The translations under genes and the position numbers were made by a program. Below are positions 1-11,400 of a stretch of 44,964 nucleotides of DNA, piece by piece (the stretch's first letter is position 1; each line of letters begins with the position of its first letter). Below the pieces are notes generated by a model. It was not told the origin of the DNA. It did not search any database and saw only the letters and a program-made list of their open reading frames with translations. Source of the stretch: Bacteroidales bacterium. Lineage in GTDB: Bacteria > Bacteroidota > Bacteroidia > Bacteroidales > UBA10428. Location of the stretch: the NCBI GenBank assembly GCA_016938235.1, contig JAFGVA010000078.1, positions 1 to 44,964 on the forward strand, read 5' to 3'.

Positions 1-27
1 CAAATTAGCCCTCGAATTTTTGCTAAG

Positions 28-50
28 TTATTAACATAATATGTTAATAA
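28..50. repeat. Perfect 10-bp inverted repeat
   Basis: TTATTAACAT, a 3-base centre AAT, and ATGTTAATAA form a perfect palindrome just beyond the end of the truncated ferritin. There is no T-run. It could be an operator, a weak terminator or the end of an inserted element; the window edge prevents a choice. Confidence 0.5.
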
Positions 51-76
51 TCAGGAATATAATCGTATTTTAAGGA

Positions 77-268
77 TCAACTATTTATGTATTCAATGAA
101 TTTCAACATATGAATGCGTTCTTCATCAGATTGAGCATACATCCATTGAGCAATTCCGGCAAAACCGTTTTTCTCAGCCCATGAAGCCATTGACAGGTAT
201 AAATTTGAAGAATAACCTTCTTTTTTTACCTGCTCATTTAAAGCATCTTCTATTTTTTGACTTAACAT
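77..268 (-). pseudogene. Ferritin, N-terminal fragment (truncated)
   Basis: The 63 residues match the first helix and start of the second helix of bacterial non-haem ferritin (ftnA type), an iron-storage protein. Typical pieces are MLSQKIEDALNEQ at the start, SNLYLSMASWAE, and DEERIHMLKFIEYIN, which carry ferroxidase-type E and H residues. Bacterial ferritins are about 160-175 residues, so roughly 100 are missing. TGA follows EYINS, and neither other frame in the remaining 76 bases continues with the expected loop after the second helix. I chose the ATG at 268, not the one at 301, because a promoter -7 box lies at 299-306 and family members begin at MLS. It is probably a broken gene. An internal deletion, an insertion or an assembly error cannot be separated here. 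Confidence 0.7.
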
Positions 269-298
269 AACTCTAAATTTACTTGATTTGACATAATA

Positions 299-330
299 CA
301 AAGATAAACGGAATGATATAACCTTAACAA
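299..330 (-). promoter_or_regulatory. Promoter of the ferritin fragment
   Basis: On the minus strand TATCTTTG (299-306) matches the Bacteroidota -7 box TAnnTTTG exactly. A TTG at 328-330 sits 21 bases upstream as a -33 element. The site places transcription start downstream of the ATG at 301, which supports the start at 268. Confidence 0.55.
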
Positions 331-356
331 GGGATTTTCATTTTTAATTTAAATAT

Positions 357-2675
<2,319 letters not shown>

Positions 2676-2707
2676 CTAAATTCGAAACACAAATTGAGCA
2701 ATTATGT

Positions 2708-3340
2708 TTAATCAAAATCGAGTTTAAACTTATTTTTGAGCTTCTGTAATGCCGGATTTTTCTCTACCATGTGACTTAATTTTTCCTGATCGGAATATAA
2801 GGTAGGTTTCTCCATCTTTTCGACTTCAGCAACATTTTCGAGAATATCAAAAGCATCAGTTTCCAGTTTTTCCTTTAAATAGCTTAACAATCCGGGTTTT
2901 GCTCGTAACTTAAAATCTTCGAGTTGAGCATTATTCTGAAATACCAGTTCAAGTTTTTCGTTTGCAAATACCGGTTTTTGTGCATTTAAGGCTGAAAACA
3001 ACCTTGGGTGTTCTGTTTTTAATTTATTAAGATAATCCTGGTAATACTGAAGTACACTTTCTGAATCTATTGATTTTGAGGTCTTTGAAAATGAATTTTG
3101 TTCCGGAATTGAGGTCTCGGTTTCACTGCTTTCGCTTTTTACTAAAGGTTTATTTATAGTATTAATTTTGTTCAGGGTTTCTTTTAAGGATGGCGACTTC
3201 TCAAGTTTGGGTTTTTCGGGGGGAGGCATTGATTCTGATGTCTTTTTTCTCCCTGAAGGAGTTTTTCCTGTTCCTGAGGGTTGAATTGACTCATTCAGCT
3301 CATTACCTGTTAAGAAAAGGATGTCTGATTCTGCGTTATT
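2708..3340 (-). CDS. dnaX: DNA polymerase III tau, C-terminal part (reached by frameshift from dnaX)
   Basis: This is the tau-specific C-terminal region of the clamp-loader subunit, in a different frame from the N-terminal part. From the A-run the frame is open without a stop and reads NNAESDILF, then a Lys/Ser/Pro-rich linker (MPPPEKPKLEKSPS). A compact helical domain of about 115 residues follows (VLQYYQDYLNKLKTEHPRL to the end). That domain would carry polymerase- and helicase-binding functions, as in other tau proteins. With one A fewer (or two more) the joined protein is 578 residues. The ATG at 3229 is probably not a real start because the open frame and the linker extend upstream to the slip site. 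The coding content is clear; how it is expressed is inferred. Confidence 0.8.
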   Translation of the reverse strand, partial: NNAESDILFLTGNELNESIQPSGTGKTPSGRKKTSESMPPPEKPKLEKSPSLKETLNKINTINKPLVKSESSETETSIPEQNSFSKTSKSIDSESVLQYYQDYLNKLKTEHPRLFSALNAQKPVFANEKLELVFQNNAQLEDFKLRAKPGLLSYLKEKLETDAFDILENVAEVEKMEKPTLYSDQEKLSHMVEKNPALQKLKNKFKLDFD

Positions 3341-4445
3341 TTTTTTTTTCGCTGCTAAGGTTGCAGATTTTCACAAGAGCCATTTCGACATGTAAGCGCG
3401 GATTTTTGCTTAATCTGAATGATACATCAGTTTCGCCACATATTTCAAGTGCATTAAAAATGAACTTATCGGTACAGTTATTAGCCTGTTCGATATATTT
3501 TTCCTTTATGCTTTGGCCTACTTCCAATAACTGAACAGTATTATTTGATTTACAAACAAGCAAATCGCGCATATGTCTGCTTAGTCCATTAATAAAATTA
3601 TGTGCATCAAAGCCTTTGTTCAATATTTCATCGAATAAAAGCAGGCTTTTAGGAACATTATTAGCCAGAAATGCATCGGTTAATCCAAAATAATATTCGT
3701 AATCCAGAATATTCAGATTATCAATAACAGACTGATAACTTATCTGGTTGTTCTCAGAAAAACTAACAACCTGATCGAAAATAGATAATGCGTCACGCAT
3801 TGCTCCATCAGCCTTCTGAGCGATTATGTTAAATGCATCGGCTTCATATTCAATAGCTTCGTTTTTGGCGATAGATTCCAAATATTCGACTGTATCTTTG
3901 ATTTGAATTCGATTAAAATCATAAATCTGGCAACGCGATAGTATGGTTGGAAGTATTTTATGCTTTTCTGTAGTTGCCAGGATAAAAACTGCATGTTTTG
4001 GCGGTTCTTCCAAAGTTTTGAGGAATGCATTAAAGGCAGCTTGCGAGAGCATGTGAACCTCATCGATAATATATATACTGTATTTACTTACCTGAGGTGG
4101 TATTCTAACCTGCTCTATAAGCGTTCTGATGTCATCAACAGAGTTATTTGATGCTGCATCAAGTTCGTGAATGTTGTACGATCGGTTTGTATTGAAACTC
4201 TTGCATGACTCACACTCGTTGCAAGGTTCTGTGTCGGCTCCCAGATTTTGGCAGTTTATAGTCTTCGCAAAGATTCTTGCACAGGTTGTTTTGCCCACAC
4301 CTCTTGGACCACAAAACAAGTATGCTTGTGCTAAATGGCCTGTTTTAATTGCATTTTTAAGTGTTGCAGTGGTGCTCTTTTGTCCGACAACCGATGAAAA
4401 TGTGGCAGGCCTGTACTTTCTTGCTGATACTATAAATTCTGACAT
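3336..4445 (-). CDS. dnaX: DNA polymerase III subunit gamma (dnaX zero frame)
   Basis: This is the ATPase of the replication clamp loader, which opens the beta sliding clamp. The 369 residues hold domains I-III. The Walker A motif GPRGVGKTT is at 46-54, zinc-binding cysteines at 65/75/78/81, the Walker B/DEVH motif (IIDEVH) at 126-131, and the sensor-1/SRC motif LSRCQ at 169-173. The reading frame ends SSEKKK followed by TAA, immediately after a run of 11 A, at the place where domain III should end and the tau-specific part should begin. The rest of tau follows in another frame (2708-3340). A TATATTTG -7 box lies 18 bases upstream of the ATG. Confidence 0.93.
   Translation of the reverse strand: MSEFIVSARKYRPATFSSVVGQKSTTATLKNAIKTGHLAQAYLFCGPRGVGKTTCARIFAKTINCQNLGADTEPCNECESCKSFNTNRSYNIHELDAASNNSVDDIRTLIEQVRIPPQVSKYSIYIIDEVHMLSQAAFNAFLKTLEEPPKHAVFILATTEKHKILPTILSRCQIYDFNRIQIKDTVEYLESIAKNEAIEYEADAFNIIAQKADGAMRDALSIFDQVVSFSENNQISYQSVIDNLNILDYEYYFGLTDAFLANNVPKSLLLFDEILNKGFDAHNFINGLSRHMRDLLVCKSNNTVQLLEVGQSIKEKYIEQANNCTDKFIFNALEICGETDVSFRLSKNPRLHVEMALVKICNLSSEKKK
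3338..3350 (-). other. dnaX slippage site (G-A11-T)
   Basis: On the coding strand a run of 11 A is followed at once by TAA in the zero frame. Losing one A, or gaining two, joins the gamma frame to the tau C-terminal frame. Runs of nine or more A are known sites of RNA polymerase slippage, used in dnaX of Thermus thermophilus. A homopolymer sequencing error would look the same. Confidence 0.65.
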
Positions 4446-4463
4446 TCAACTTAATTAGAACAA

Positions 4464-4471
4464 CAAATATA
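4464..4471 (-). promoter_or_regulatory. dnaX promoter -7 box
   Basis: TATATTTG on the minus strand is an exact TAnnTTTG match 18 bases before the dnaX ATG. I see no good -33 TTTG at the right distance, so only the -7 element is supported. Confidence 0.45.
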
Positions 4472-4598
4472 CTTAATAAAATATCTTATGGAAGCCGAAG
4501 AAACAGAACAATTCTTTTGAATAGATTTAAATAGCTGGACAGCAATTAAAAACAAGTTTTCAATATATTATTAACAACCTATTCTTTCAGAGTAAAAC

Positions 4599-4628
4599 TT
4601 TGGAAAAAAAAATTTTTTTCTAATTTAG
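4599..4628 (+). promoter_or_regulatory. Promoter of the repeat/HTH protein gene
   Basis: TTTG at 4599-4602 and TAATTTAG at 4621-4628 are 18 bases apart, a 7-of-8 match to the Bacteroidota -7 box. The leader to the ATG at 4699 would be about 65 bases. Confidence 0.45.
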
Positions 4629-4698
4629 CATACAAGTTTACATACCGAACCCGTTATACATTTTACTAAACCATAAAACCGACCTAAATCTTACCTCA

Positions 4699-5274
4699 AT
4701 GAAAATTGAATCTTACGATCATATTGTTAAATGGTCATACAAACTTGCCAGCATTTGGGTACAGGAAAATTTGGTACCTCTGGGCATCAACTCATCAAGA
4801 AAGTTTGAACAATACAAAAAGGAGGGAAAATACATACCTAAAAATTTTCCCCGAAAACCAGATGAATATTTCAAAAAAACTAATGTCTGGAAAGGATGGA
4901 CGGACTTTTTTGGTAAAGACAAAGACCACATCGATAAAATTTATTATTCGTATGAAGAAGCTTCAGCGATTTGCAGAAAAATTGGAATTCACAATTCCAT
5001 AGAATACCGAACCTGGCAAAACCGTCCGGGTAAATTGCCGGCGCGACCTGACCAGTATTACAAAGAAAAATGGATTGGATGGTCTGAGTTTTTAGGCGAC
5101 ACATACAACCTACCTGACCGCAAAGTAGCCAGTAAGCTAAGTAAAAGTGATGTGCGGATAATTAAACATCAATTAAACATGGGAATATCGGGCTCAATAC
5201 TTGCCAGAAATTTTGGTGTTTCCGAAATGCAGATAAGCCGTATTAAAAATGGTGAAAACTGGGCAAAAGTATAA
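4699..5274 (+). CDS. Putative DNA-binding protein with two integrase-type repeats and a C-terminal HTH
   Basis: No named gene was recognised. The 191-residue protein has two copies of a repeat unit of roughly 40 residues (about 28-72 and 96-133). Both end with an RPDEY/RPDQY segment and a W-x-GW-[ST]-[DE]-F-[FL]-G motif. This resembles the short repeat unit found in the arm region of some phage integrases. Residues 148-190 (KLSKSDVRIIKHQL, then GSILARNFGVSEMQISRIKNG) form a clear helix-turn-helix of the resolvase/sigma-like type. No catalytic integrase domain is present. The gene stands alone, convergent to the polyketide synthase and divergent from dnaX. A site-specific DNA-binding or regulatory role is inferred from the HTH; target and process are unknown. 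Confidence 0.75.
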   Translation: MKIESYDHIVKWSYKLASIWVQENLVPLGINSSRKFEQYKKEGKYIPKNFPRKPDEYFKKTNVWKGWTDFFGKDKDHIDKIYYSYEEASAICRKIGIHNSIEYRTWQNRPGKLPARPDQYYKEKWIGWSEFLGDTYNLPDRKVASKLSKSDVRIIKHQLNMGISGSILARNFGVSEMQISRIKNGENWAKV

Positions 5275-5299
5275 ACTGGTTTTCGCTTTTATGATCAGT

Positions 5300-5328
5300 T
5301 ATGCTGTTAATAAAAGACTATCAGCATA
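5300..5328. terminator. Hairpin between convergent genes
   Basis: TATGCTG (5300-5306) and CAGCATA (5322-5328) form a perfect 7-bp stem with a 15-base loop, in the 149-bp gap between the HTH protein and the polyketide synthase. No U-run follows on either strand, so a terminator role is tentative. Confidence 0.3.
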
Positions 5329-5423
5329 GTCAATAATCACATCTTGCCAACCGAACTTTAATAGATACAGTTGAAATTTTTTCCAGTACCATGTTATTAA
5401 AACTCAAAAACAAACTACTGAAA

Positions 5424-8400
5424 CTAATCTGTTATTGTTTTATCAAAAGTTTTCAGATAATTAATTACTGCTGAAGGATTACTTTTTACTTCTAAAATGG
5501 CTTGAGCATCTTTTCTGGAAGCCCAGATGATAGTATTTGAACCATAAGCTAACTTACGTCTTTCTTCTTCAGAGCTGCTATAATATTCAAAATAGAATCT
5601 TAACCCGTTATTATAAATTTTTTCAAGATACATCACTACCTCTATGGTTTCAAAAGGCATAGCTTCCTGCAAATGATTTACAGATGATTCGAGACAAATA
5701 TATTCACCGGCTTTACCATTACTATGGTATATTTCAGGAACTAACCTGTATAACAAACTATCCAATGTTTTCGACTGCCAGTCATAATAATTTGAATAGT
5801 ACAGATTACCTACTGTGTTGCCATTGTATAAACCTGTAGCATATTTTTCAGTTGCCAGAATAATTTGAGGACGAGGAATTATACCAGATTCATAAGTTAA
5901 CCCGCCTAAATCATTACTATTTAAATACGAAGATCCAGATGTCAGGTTTTCGAATTCTTTGTTTTTTGAAGGGTCAAAATATAAATCGATATATTTTCTG
6001 AAATAAGAAGGTATTGGGCTTTTTTTCACAATACCTCTATCTATTATTTCAACCCAGGTTGTCGACAGGTAGCTCTCTGCAATTAGAGTCCGTGTGCCGT
6101 CAGCATTGTTTTTATACCATTCGTATTTAAAATCGATGTAGGAATTATCAAAATCGCACTTATCAGTAAAACTTAAAGTTCCGGTTATAGTGTCCAAAGC
6201 TTCAGCTTCGTTGAAAACCTGCACTGACGAAATGTTTGTGACCATTCCATATTGACCGGAGCCCAAATCTTTTAATAACTCAACTTTTATGGGACTTAAT
6301 GCAATTTCGCGCAAACTTCCCATCCATGCCGGATAACCAAGGAAATAAGTCTTGCCAAAAAAGCCTTTGCAATCTTTAAATGTTATATTGAAATTATGAA
6401 TGAATTTATTTAAGGATTTATCAAATAACTTATCTGCAATATTCTCATATACAATTACTTTTTCGGATTTTGATTGAAGATGAACTTCTTGCTTAACCAG
6501 CGGTTCGACAATAAAAGAAACTATTTTTTCAACACCAGGATAAACTTCAATTGAGATAGTATTAATAAATAATTCATTATCAGTCAAACTTGTTTTAAAT
6601 ACAATGGATTTTCCGTTTCTTGAATATTCTTCAAGCTTCACAGGTTCTGCTGAAAAAGCCTTAAAAAACGATTCTTTTATACACCATAACCTGGTAGCAT
6701 AAGTATTAAAGTTTTCTGCTTTATTATTTGCAACTAATTTTGCTAAGTCAGAACCCAGCATTTCATTCCATATATCTTTATCTCTATATTGAACATATTC
6801 AATATCACAGCCTTGGGGCTCTTCTCCAATTGTGAGCATTAGCCATGTATTGGAGTGCGAAACAGATATACATCTATCATTACCTTCAAAATATGGCTTA
6901 CCTGCTTTGTTATACAACAAACTGTTGTTCTTATATTTAAACCCATTTTCAAGGAGTAAATTACTCGATTTTACAAGCAATTCATTTTCAATCTGATGCC
7001 TTGAATTCGTATCGACTTTATGCAATAATATAGGTTGTTTTTCAATTAAAATCAATGGCGATTTGAAGTGTTCTCTTGAATTAACTAAAGCTTCATCTAC
7101 CTTCTCTTTTACATTTTTTGCTATTTCTGTAATTTCTTTTGGAGATGGATATTCAGGTTTTTCTCCCAACTCCTGCCCGTAATATCCTTCAATAGATTCT
7201 ATTACCTCGCCTTTCTTATCGGAGAAGGTAACATTAGTCCTGTACATTTTATCTTTATGGTCGAGATATTCACATTTAATAAAACCACCTTCTTCCGGTT
7301 GATTTATTTGATGCATTGTCCAACGATCAATTTTAACCGGCAGCATGAGTTTTTTAGTTAAGATTAACTGAAATGATTGCAACAGGGTATCTCTCAGAAG
7401 CGGACTTTGTAATATAAAGGGTACCTGATAAGAATCAGAAAAACATTCTTCGCTGGTATCGGAAGAAATTTTCCGCGTCGATAACAGTGTATGAGAGTCT
7501 GTCATTTCATATACCTTGTTAATCAACTGAAATCTTTTACCCTGAAATAATAACCAGGAGTATAAATCGGTTTTAGGTTCTATTAATAATGGCTCATTAA
7601 CAGGAACTTTTGTTTTGGAAGTTTTTATCTCCGAATCAATAATAAATTCGGCCGAAAAATGATCTTCGAGGTAATTATTTTGGTCGGTTGCAACTCCGGC
7701 TTTAACAATAAATTTGCCCTTTTCGTTTAAAGATTCTTCAACGAATGCGCGTATTCTAATCTTGTTTTCTCCCTGATTTGGAACTACAACTGGTTTTGTT
7801 AGCTGAATATTCTCAATTACCAGATTTTTAAACCCGGTTTTTCCTGTTACAGCGGCTACTGCCTGAGCCATCGATTCCAAACCAAAAACTGTTGGGAATA
7901 AGAGGGAGCCGTTATAGTTATGATCCTCTAAATACAAATCAGTCTTCGCACTTAGTTTTGCATAAGCAACAATTTCAACTCCCGGCTCGAAATATCCTAT
8001 TTCTTCCAAATACCTGTTTGCTTTTGGTAATTCAGAATTTTTTCTTTCCCAGGTATCAAGACCTCCCAGTCGTGAAGCTACAACAACCTGCTGATCGTTT
8101 GCCGGAAACTCAATGTTTTTAAGGAAATATTCTATTCCCTGGTTTGGAGGTATAGCTCCGATTCCCATGTGCGAAAGTGTTTCAACACTTCCCATTCTGG
8201 CGCCCATGCCAACTTCGCTCCAAACGCTGTAAGCCAACGAGAGCGTTTGTGTTCCCTTCTCCCTGATTTGTCTTAAAAGCCTGTCGGAAGTTTCATTAGC
8301 AAATGCATACCATGCGTTACCTTTCATTCCGGTAATGCCAATAATTGAGCTAAACAGGGTGAACTGTTTTAGCTTATTTTCTGCAAAACAATTTATTAAA

Positions 8401-11400
8401 TTGAGTGTACCCATTACCTTTGGAGAAATCTCTTTAACAGCCTCTTCCCATGACACCATTGATGCAAGTCGCGGTACATTCCTGCCTGCCCCGTGAATAA
8501 TCATGGTAACTTTACCCAGTTCTTTTTCTGCTTTAATCTTAATTTTTTCAAGAGAATAGGAATCGGAAATATCGCAGGAATAATAACGGGCTGTCAGATT
8601 ATTGTCGCTATAACGTTTAAGTGTATCATAAATCTCTTTGTTGCCCGAAGATAATGGAGAGCTTCCCAGTAAAATTGTTTTATTCTTATACTTAAGGGCA
8701 AGTTCCAAACCACACTCGGCAGTTATACCTTTGGCCCCACCAGTAATCAGAACAACGTCCTCGCCGCCTATTTTAAATTTACTTTGTACTGAATTTTCAC
8801 CCACCAAATTATATTTCATTACAATCCTGTCAGCATTGTTATAGGTAATTGTCTGAAACTGTTTTTCAGTAGTCATCTCATCAGAAATTATTTCTGATAT
8901 GTTTTCAATACTTATATTTTCAGTTATTTCAATGGTTCTGATTTTACACTTTGGCCTTTCGAGATGTAAGCTGGCAGCAAATGCTGATGCACTTATACAA
9001 TTCACCGAACCTTTACTGCTCTTCCTATAAAAGCTGCCATCGCCGCGTTGCAGAAAACATATATCGGCTGCAATTAAATTCTGATTTGTAGCAATTGCAG
9101 CCAGCATCTGAGTATGTTGAACTATTGCTTCCTTGTCATTTCCGCCTTTTACATCAACAATAATGGTGTCGCCAGAAATACTATCCTGATTTTCAAAAAG
9201 TTCTTTTAGTGAAAAACAAGAAAACCGAGGGGTGTATTTTTCAATTTTGCTTTTAAATTTGTCTGACAGGCCATTTAATTTCTCATTGTCTGTAATAAGA
9301 GACACCTTTTTACCTGTCCAATATGAAGCTTCCAGATTTTTCGGTTTTACCAGAGGCTCTGAAACTAATTCCACTTCGAAATCGCGTACCCAGCTAAATA
9401 CATTTTCTTCATTAACAATAGGTTCCGGTTTTTTATCGGTTTTTTCGACAAGCCTTTTAACTGTTGAGATGATGTTACTTATTGTTTCATTGGAAAAAGC
9501 TGCTGCCTGGATTTTATTTTGTATTTTAAAATGCTTAGCAATTTCTGCCAAAAGACTTCCAGCTTTAATGCTGTCAAGGTTTAAATCATCCAACAACCTA
9601 AATCCCATATTGATAGATTCAGAGGGAAAACCTGTTTTTTCTGAAACCAATTCAATAATTGCATCTTCAACAGATGTTTGATCGGGTTTTGGTACCTCAA
9701 TTGTTTCTGTAGGTAATACTTCTTCGAAAGCCGTTATAATTTGTTTTATGTTGGCATTGGCATAATTTGAAGCATTAATTTTCCCTGCTACAGAAAATTC
9801 TTTTGAAAGAGATGAAATTAATGTGCCAGCTTTAATACTGTCGAGGTTTAAATCATCCAGTAATTTCATATCATCTTTAAAAGCATCGGTTGGAAATCCG
9901 GTTGCTTCTTCCAGTTTACTATAAAGTGAGCTGGCAAAACTCACACTACGGTTTGCTAAGCCAGGTTCAATTACAGCTAATTTAATATTGCCCGATGCAT
10001 TGGTTTTGGTCTTCTCTTCAACGAAAACAGGCTGAACCAGCGAATCATGAAAGTGTTTCATATCGACCTGAATAAACTCCTTTAAGAATTCGCCACGTTT
10101 TGAGAGGTAGGATGAAAATGCATCTCCGGTAATTCCGGTAAAGTCGAACACTGAATTCACTGAATTAAAATCCAAATTGCTGTCAGATGACTGAATATCA
10201 ACTGGTAATGGCCTTTCTAATGGATTAACGAGGAATTTTCTTTCGGTGGCAGGCACAAAAGTCCGAATCAAACGATTCTGATATAAAACATCAATTTTAA
10301 GATCAACCCCATAAACATAAAGATTTGCCAGGGCAACATTGTATGACACATCGTCATTCGCATAGCTTTCTACGGGAAAACTTTTAACTTCATTGGTTAT
10401 ATTTTCGATAAGCCCTGATAATACTCTTCCCGGACCAACTTCAATTACAATATCACATTTGTCCTTTAGCTGCTGCACTGCCTTTACAAAATCTACCTGT
10501 TTAACAGCCTGATTGGCAAAATATTCACGCAAATTAACTTCATTGTCTAATATCTCACCTGTTACAGTGCTTAAGACCTTACACTTATTTTTTGATGATG
10601 CAGTAGGTTTTAATATTTCTGATGCTTTAATTGAATCAGATGCTTTCGAGATTAAATATGAATGAAAAGCTGCAGAAACGGGTAATTTTGCTGCTCCTAT
10701 GTGTTTGTTTTCAGCTACCAGAATTAGTTTATCAATAGCCTTTTCATCTCCACTAACAACAGTCTGTTGGGGTGCATTAATATTTGCTATGGTAACATAT
10801 CCATCAACTTCAGAAATAAGCTCTTCTGCCTCTTTTTGAGTACAAATAAGACTTGCCATTGCACCCAATCCTGAATTTGACATTACATCGCCTCTAAATC
10901 CGGCAAATAGTACAAGCTCTTCCTCATTTATATATCCGGCTGCGTAAAATGCTGCTAACTCGCCCAGGCTGTGGCCTATTGCCAGGTCAAACCCAATGCC
11001 AAGCTGTTGTAGATTTTTATACCACATTAAGCTTGCCAGAATAATAGCAGGCTGAGCATTTTGTGTTTGTTTTAATATATCTCTCCATTTCAGCTTATCG
11101 GTTAAATCAGTAATCCTTTCAGTCGATCTGAAAATCTTATCAGAAATATTTGCATAGCCAGCATCCGACAAAATCTTATCATACTTAAGGTACAATTCTT
11201 CAACCCAGTCATGTCGTTCTTTCTGTTTATAGGTCATATTTAGCTTTTGTGAGCCTTGACCCGGAAAAGCAACAGCTATTTTAATGTTTTCCTTCTTTTT
11301 ACCATAAACTATTGTGTTGCCTTCAATTGATTTTATTTCAGAAATACCACTCTCCTTTAACTTTTCAATCAATGTGTAGATTTTTTCAGCCAAATCGAAT

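Noticed and set aside
3229-3229. Treating the tau C-terminus as an independent gene starting at the ATG at 3229
   Set aside because: The frame is open upstream to the A-run and the start lies inside a low-complexity linker, as expected for a continued protein.
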